A DNA stretch of 27,297 nt from JAVMKJ01 sp031732875 (GTDB lineage Bacteria > Pseudomonadota > Gammaproteobacteria > Competibacterales > Competibacteraceae). This document shows positions 23,305 through 27,297 of this stretch, piece after piece. The translations under genes were made by a program, and so were the position numbers. Within the stretch, counting starts at the first letter, position 1. Every line of letters starts with the position of its first letter. The notes under the pieces are model-generated. The model was given only the letters and a program-made list of their open reading frames with translations. It was not told where the DNA came from and did not search any database. Where the stretch lies: contig JAVMKL010000145.1 of NCBI GenBank assembly GCA_031732875.1, forward strand, positions 1 to 27,297, given 5' to 3'.

Positions 23305-24485
23305 GATTTCCTGAGAAACTCCGTGTAACGCCAGATTCTGGAAGCGTGAATCTCATTGAGTTGGGCCGCCAGGTCAAGGTTACGCGCGTACAAAATTTTC
23401 AGTTGCGCCGTCAGTTCGTCCTGCATCGACTGCATCTGAGCCGCCAGCAGGGCAACATCGGCCTCCCGTTCGCGGACATAACGCTGGACCTCGGCGATCG
23501 CTTGGTCTCGTTGTCGTAGTTCGTCCCGTGCCTGGGCCAGTAGCACCTCGGCGCTCCGAAGTCCCTGTTTCAGCTCGACGGTGGTCCGTTGCGCGCGAGC
23601 GAGCGCCTCGTCGCGCTCCCGCAGCACGTACAGCGCCTGCTCTGGCGCCAACAACGCACGCTCCCTATCGACGGCCACCCGCAAGGGCCTGATCGGATCC
23701 TCCCGGATGAAGGCATGAATCCGCTCGTCGTAATCGGGGTGCAACGCAGCCAGAGCCATCCGGGCTTGCGCCTGCAATTGAGCCTGACGCTCGCCGAAGC
23801 TTGCGCCTCCGACATGGTAGACATAGGTGTCCGCGCATAGCGCATGATGCCATCCGACCTTGCCGGCTCGCATGCAGAAGTCGTTCTCCTCGCCGTAACC
23901 CAGCCCGAACCGCTGCTCGTCGAAACAGCCCACTTCCCGCAGGCAACCACGGCGAATGTACATGCAAAAACCCACGGCGGTCGGAATCTCCAACCAGCGT
24001 CCGGAGTTGGCGCTTCGGAACAGCGCGTCGGTCGCCGCCAGCGATAGTCCCGGCGGCAGTTCGTTGGGTTCGCAAAAACGGGGGTAACTGCAGATGGTGG
24101 CGTTGTTGGAAAAGGGTGTAACCGTGCCGGTCGTGGCGGTGGCGCGGGCACAATGCGCCAGCCGGTCCAGCCAGTCGCCGTTCACTTCGGTATCGCTGTT
24201 GAGCAGTACCACATCGCGATCCGGATGCAAGGCCAGGCCACGGTTGGCGGTCGCCACGAATCCCTGATTGGCGGAATTGCGCAACAGGGTGATGCGTCCG
24301 GCCCGCGCCAGCCCGTCCAGATAATCTGTCAAATCGGACAAGGAACTGGCGTCGTCGATCACGATGACTTCGTGGGGGAATTCCTGTCGATGGTCGAGCA
24401 CGCTGTCCAGACAGCGGCGGGTGACCGCGAACCCTTGGTAAACCGGGATCACGATGTCAATGGGTGCCGCAGGGTTCGACCGCAT
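23301..24485 (-). CDS. Family 2 glycosyltransferase with C-terminal coiled coil
   Basis: A 394-residue protein and the first gene of the four-gene glycosyltransferase operon. Residues 8-250 are a GT2 domain: PIDIVIPVYQGFAVTRRCL, VIDDASS, NQGFVATANRGL, the metal site LLNSDTEVNGDW (NSDTEV at 96-101) and GYGEENDFCMRAGKVGW. Residues about 275-380 are rich in Glu, Gln, Arg and Leu with heptad-like spacing (LRQRDQAIAEVQRYVRER), indicating a coiled coil for oligomerisation or membrane-complex assembly. It ends SRIWRYTEFLRKS. The ATG at 24485 lacks a strong Shine-Dalgarno sequence. The family often makes O-antigen, capsule or S-layer glycans. Confidence 0.92.
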   Translation of the reverse strand: MRSNPAAPIDIVIPVYQGFAVTRRCLDSVLDHRQEFPHEVIVIDDASSLSDLTDYLDGLARAGRITLLRNSANQGFVATANRGLALHPDRDVVLLNSDTEVNGDWLDRLAHCARATATTGTVTPFSNNATICSYPRFCEPNELPPGLSLAATDALFRSANSGRWLEIPTAVGFCMYIRRGCLREVGCFDEQRFGLGYGEENDFCMRAGKVGWHHALCADTYVYHVGGASFGERQAQLQAQARMALAALHPDYDERIHAFIREDPIRPLRVAVDRERALLAPEQALYVLRERDEALARAQRTTVELKQGLRSAEVLLAQARDELRQRDQAIAEVQRYVREREADVALLAAQMQSMQDELTAQLKILYARNLDLAAQLNEIHASRIWRYTEFLRKS

Positions 24486-25164
24486 GTTTCAAACCATTAC
24501 CTTGGGTTGCCAGAAATGATGACGAAACGCTGCCGCTCCGACGAAAATAGCCTCATTAGGCTTGGGATCGCGCGCGATCAAAGGCGGGGGTTTGTCTGGC
24601 ATTTAACCGATAGTCGGTCAGCCGGAAAGCAACCACGATGGTGATTGGGAGTTTGGCCAGACCAGAATCTTCGAAGTTTGATTCAGTCTATTTTCATATA
24701 TTTTAAGGTATGCTGCATTATATGTTGATAGAAGACTTAATATGTAACTATTTTATTACTAATATGCCTATCAATAGTATGTAATAATATTCAAATGCCC
24801 AGGAGATATCTATAACCATTTGAAAATAATTATTTTAATGGATTGAGAATATCATCTCCCGTCCTTCGATTTCCTACTGTTTTTTTTCTTGTTATTAGTG
24901 CTATTTTTACGTTCGAATCGGTCCGGGGCGCGGTAAAAACTACAGTCGTCTTTTTCCCGCCATCTCGCGGCCGGCTCGGGAGACCAACAGCGGTTCCCGC
25001 TCTCTTATTTTTGTGACTATGATTTTTAAGGATATTTTTTGCTATCGTAACTCTGATCAGGCGAAAAATTCCTTGTAAGTCAAAACACCGGGAACTGCTG
25101 GAGACCAAGTGTTGGGCAATTCACAACCGTTTCCTGATGGGGTCTGACAAAGGAGGGTAGCAGA
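24486..25164. other. AT-rich intergenic region between the glycan operon and the secreted protein
   Basis: No convincing gene in 679 bases. The first 170 bases are ordinary in composition and hold a perfect 14-bp palindrome, GATCGCGCGCGATC at 24566-24579, and a small hairpin ACCGA-TAG-TCGGT. From about 24665 to 24900 and again near 25010-25060 the DNA is strikingly AT-rich compared with all neighbours. On the - strand a perfect TATAAT lies at 24722-24717 but without a good -35, so a promoter for the operon here is only possible. The strong ribosome binding site AAGGAGGG for the next gene is at the right end. Confidence 0.5.
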
Positions 25165-26019
25165 ATGTCTCGCAACAACTTTTACTTATCGGCACACAAG
25201 CTGGCCGTTGTATTGATCGCTTTCGTCGGGCCCGGGGCGTTCGCCGAGAACCTGGCCGCAGATGTCCGCGAACCCACCGCAAGCAATCAAGCCGGTGCCA
25301 TATGGAATACCCCGGTTCAGACAAGCACGGGGCGTTACCGGTTAACTGGAACGGCGCTGGATGGGTCTGGTAACCCCGCCTGCGCGCTGGCGCTGGCGAG
25401 CGGCCGTTGCATGTTCACCTGCGGGCCGGGCTCCCTTCGCTGCGAGGGAGGCACAGCCAGTTTGCCTTTCGGTCAATTCGACCTGACGGATTTACCCACG
25501 GAAGCAAATGGGACGATAGTTTTACAGGTTTTCGTCCAAGGCTTCATCAGCTCGACCAATAGCATACCCGTTTCCGTTGTTCCTCCTCCCAACAACGCGC
25601 GCTGGAGCGCATACAACGATATATGCTGCTCTGATGGTTCTCCTATTACTTATGACGTGACCGTCGATGGCATTACGAAACGATCCGTAGCCACCCTCTG
25701 TACCACGGACTCCACTTTCGAAGGGTTCGCCAGCACGCCTGCCGGCACCAAGGGTTTTTCCACACGCGTGTCGGGATGCGGTCTCAACTCTTCGAGTTCT
25801 GGAACCGTCACCATGGTCAGCAATGCCTGTTACCGATTCCAACTCGATCTCGAGGGTCAGTCACTGGTAAACGGATTTGGAACGGTCACTTGCCCTTCTT
25901 CTGCAGCAGGTGCCCATACCCTTCGGGAAGATGCCCAAATGACACCGATGGCCGTTTTCCCCTTCTCCAGTAGCGATGGCGAAGATTATTCGAAATTACG
26001 GAGGTTGCAACCCCGCTGA
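25165..26019 (+). CDS. Secreted cysteine-rich protein of unknown function
   Basis: A 284-residue protein with a signal peptide: basic start MSRNNFYLSAHK, core LAVVLIAFVG, cleavage expected after GAFA at about 27. The mature part has ten cysteines (including a CC pair in YNDICCSDGS), an even number that could form five disulfides, and is rich in Ser, Thr and Gly. GRYRLTGTALDGSGNPACA and a later GQFDLTDLPTEANGTIVLQVFVQGF resemble a beta-sandwich of the carboxypeptidase-regulatory/transthyretin sort, but I do not recognise a family. The second half may be another beta domain. The ATG has AAGGAGGG 7 bases before it. Codon use is somewhat less GC-biased than in the neighbours and an AT-rich region precedes it, both compatible with acquisition. 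It seems monocistronic. Confidence 0.8.
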   Translation: MSRNNFYLSAHKLAVVLIAFVGPGAFAENLAADVREPTASNQAGAIWNTPVQTSTGRYRLTGTALDGSGNPACALALASGRCMFTCGPGSLRCEGGTASLPFGQFDLTDLPTEANGTIVLQVFVQGFISSTNSIPVSVVPPPNNARWSAYNDICCSDGSPITYDVTVDGITKRSVATLCTTDSTFEGFASTPAGTKGFSTRVSGCGLNSSSSGTVTMVSNACYRFQLDLEGQSLVNGFGTVTCPSSAAGAHTLREDAQMTPMAVFPFSSSDGEDYSKLRRLQPR

Positions 26020-26134
26020 GAGGCTCGGATTGCCATCCGTTCCGTCACGACAGGTCCCTCCGCCAATCCGGCTGGCGCCGAGGGCCGATTGATGATGGGG
26101 ATAGTGGCGACGCCGGCTTGAGACGGTCGCCGGC

Positions 26135-26839
26135 TCATAGTCCGGCTTGATCCAGCCAAGCGGCGAAACACCGTTCGCCTCGAGATTCAGCCGCGGCGGC
26201 ATGGCGGTCGGTTTCGGCCCGTAGTAGAGGCACGCTCAGGTCGGGGGTACCGGCGATTTCGCCGGCATGACCGATAAACCACCGTTCGAGTCCTCGCGCG
26301 GTGGTCTCGATATGGAATTGCAGCGCCAGGGCGTGCCGTCCCCAGGAAAAGGCCTGATGCGGATACCGGTCCGTCGCCGCCAGGAGGACGGCGCCGTCCG
26401 GCAAGTCGAAGGTATCGCCGTGCCAATGCAGGACCGGAGCGCCGTCGCCGAACGCCGCCAGCGGGCTGGCGCGGCCGGCCTCGGTCAGCAGCAGCGATTT
26501 CCAACCGATTTCCTTGTGCCCGCCTGGATAAACCCGTCCTCCCAGTGCCCGGGCCATCATCTGGCAACCCAGACAGATGCCGAGCGTCGGCCGGCCGGCG
26601 TCCAATCGTGCCCGCAACAGGCGCAATTCGTCGAGGATGAAGGGATACGCCTCGTCCTCGTAAACCCCGATGGGACCACCCAGCACCACCAGCAAATCGT
26701 CGGCCAGCGGGTCCAACGCGGCCAGATCGTCGAAGCCGGCCTCGCGATACCGGATCGTATAGCCCCGTTCGGCCAGTATCGGGGCAAAACGGTCGAGGTC
26801 CTCGAAAGCAACGTGACGGATGGCGAGAACGGATTTCAT
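26135..26839 (-). CDS. Class I glutamine amidotransferase (GMP synthase-like)
   Basis: A 234-residue stand-alone GATase1 domain. The nucleophile is C89 in TLGICLGCQMMARALGG; the partner His and Glu are in LQFHIETT; the oxyanion/glycine strand is VVLGGPIGVYEDEAYPF and HWHGDTFDLP follows the family pattern. Such proteins are annotated as GMP synthase-like amidotransferases; related enzymes hydrolyse gamma-glutamyl compounds or supply ammonia, and the substrate is unknown here. The start is the ATG at 26839 (MKSVLAIRHVAFED). The frame runs 45 codons further back only because it reads through the tRNA gene. No strong ribosome binding site is seen. It lies 90 bases downstream of tRNA-Ser on the same strand. 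Confidence 0.92.
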   Translation of the reverse strand: MKSVLAIRHVAFEDLDRFAPILAERGYTIRYREAGFDDLAALDPLADDLLVVLGGPIGVYEDEAYPFILDELRLLRARLDAGRPTLGICLGCQMMARALGGRVYPGGHKEIGWKSLLLTEAGRASPLAAFGDGAPVLHWHGDTFDLPDGAVLLAATDRYPHQAFSWGRHALALQFHIETTARGLERWFIGHAGEIAGTPDLSVPLLRAETDRHAAAAESRGERCFAAWLDQAGL

Positions 26840-26929
26840 GAGCGTGCTCGAATGGCTGGAGAATGGAAGCGGCCATGAACTTGCCGCGCCGGGAATCGGG
26901 AAGCAATCCCGAACGAATGGATCGAAATC

Positions 26930-27017
26930 TGGCGGAGAGAGTGGGATTCGAACCCACGGACCCTTGCGGGTCAACGGTTTTCAAGACCGTCGCAATCGAC
27001 CGCTCTGCCACCTCTCC
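26930..27017 (-). tRNA. tRNA-Ser (anticodon UGA)
   Basis: On the - strand an 88-base tRNA with CCA encoded. Acceptor stem GGAGAGG pairs with TCTCTCC (last pair G-U), discriminator G, CCA at 26932-26930. The anticodon arm is ACGGT-CTTGAAA-ACCGT with anticodon TGA (complement at 26981-26983). The long variable arm GACCCGCAAGGGTC marks a type II (Ser/Leu) tRNA, and GTGGG-TTCGAAT-CCCAC is the T arm. It reads UCA codons (and probably UCN by wobble). Confidence 0.97.
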
Positions 27018-27028
27018 GAAACGTCGGA

Positions 27029-27058
27029 ATTGTAACGATCCATCTCCGATCATGCCAG
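27029..27058 (-). promoter_or_regulatory. Likely tRNA-Ser promoter within a hairpin-forming region
   Basis: On the - strand -10 TACAAT (27034-27029) and a weaker -35 CTGGCA (27058-27053) are 18 bases apart, placing the transcription start about 4 bases before the mature tRNA. The -35 lies in one arm of a 7-bp perfect inverted repeat, GCCAGCA-TCGT-TGCTGGC at 27054-27071. Confidence 0.45.
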
Positions 27059-27208
27059 CATCGTTGCTGGCGATTGAGGGCAATCGCGCTACATGCCGAG
27101 CGCCCGGCTTGCGAAAATAGTAAGATAACCATGCGGATTTCAGGACCACCACATTGATAATTATGGTTTAAGCTATTGAACCCAAACGAAAAGCCCAGCA
27201 TCTCGCCC

Positions 27209-27297
27209 ATGGCGATCATCGCCTCCCTGGCTTCGCACCGCGGCCTTATTATGAATCTTATCAAAAGGGAAGTAATCGGCCGCTACCGTGGTTCCGT
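27209..27297 (+). CDS. ABC-2 polysaccharide export permease, 5' fragment (Wzm-like)
   Basis: The open frame from the ATG at 27209 runs off the window after 29 codons. It reads MAIIASLASHRGLIMNLI and then KREVIGRYRGS. The pattern LIxxLxKREVIGRYRGS is the conserved cytosolic N-terminal segment of Wzm/TagG/KpsM-type permeases that export O-antigen, teichoic acid or capsule chains in one piece with a Wzt-type ATPase. Only the segment before the first membrane helix is visible, so the call rests on this motif. A later in-frame ATG at 27251 is possible. No clear Shine-Dalgarno sequence is seen. It fits with the glycosyltransferase cluster to its left. Confidence 0.75.
   Translation, partial: MAIIASLASHRGLIMNLIKREVIGRYRGS

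Noticed and set aside
24830..25108. 92-codon open frame on the - strand in the AT-rich region
   Set aside because: Lys/Thr/Arg-rich product with no recognisable features, no Shine-Dalgarno sequence noted and an atypical context; not enough support to call it a gene.
26029..26042. CGGAT-TGCC-ATCCG hairpin after the secreted protein gene as a terminator
   Set aside because: Only 5 bp of stem and no following T-run.
26840..26974. N-terminal extension of the glutamine amidotransferase
   Set aside because: Its first residues are a translation of tRNA-Ser and its flank; the protein family begins at the ATG at 26839.
26930..27017. tRNA-Ser as an integration site of a mobile element
   Set aside because: No integrase, no repeat of the tRNA 3' end and no other mobile genes are visible in the window.

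Overview
The window is GC-rich, densely packed bacterial DNA. Gene content (rsgA, orn, ETF-ubiquinone oxidoreductase, an RhdA-type rhodanese, tRNA-Ser with encoded CCA) and protein style suggest a gammaproteobacterium. A Competibacteraceae/Chromatiales-like draft genome or MAG is my guess, but nothing in the window proves the genus. A run of 100 N flanked by an exact 55-bp duplication shows this is a draft scaffold.

Layout. (1) 1-2600: a three-part protein (GlcNAc-transferase-like domain, PqqD-like peptide-binding domain, HprK-like kinase domain), then a strong hairpin and a 45-residue ORF with a good ribosome binding site; together they look like a possible peptide-modification module. (2) 2659-7376: a secreted glucan-hydrolase-like protein, a UgpC/MalK-type sugar ABC ATPase and a GH1 beta-glucosidase, forming a glucan/oligosaccharide-use cassette without transporter membrane subunits. 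A palindromic repeat lies on each side. (3) 7439-12639: housekeeping genes: a LysE-type exporter cut by the false gap, rsgA, orn, a rhodanese and ETF-QO. (4) 12879-16809: two overlapping P-loop ATPase genes, the second with seven near-identical 35-residue TPR units, expressed from a very good sigma70-type promoter that is threaded with TTCAA/TTGAA palindromes. (5) 17024-24485: a PIG-L deacetylase/GT2 fusion on the + strand facing a four-gene, fully overlapping glycosyltransferase operon on the - strand (GT2, GT8-like, GT2-like/GT4 fusion, GT2). (6) 24486-27297: an AT-rich intergenic region, a secreted cysteine-rich protein of unknown function, a class I glutamine amidotransferase, tRNA-Ser(UGA), and at the right edge the first 29 codons of an ABC-2 polysaccharide export permease (Wzm-like).

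How it fits together: regions 5 and 6 read as part of a surface polysaccharide or glycan assembly locus, with the export permease continuing beyond the window. The best candidates for something undescribed are the GT/PqqD/HprK fusion with its small neighbouring peptide and the promoter-controlled ATPase pair. Both functions are inferred from domain content and context only; no database search was possible.
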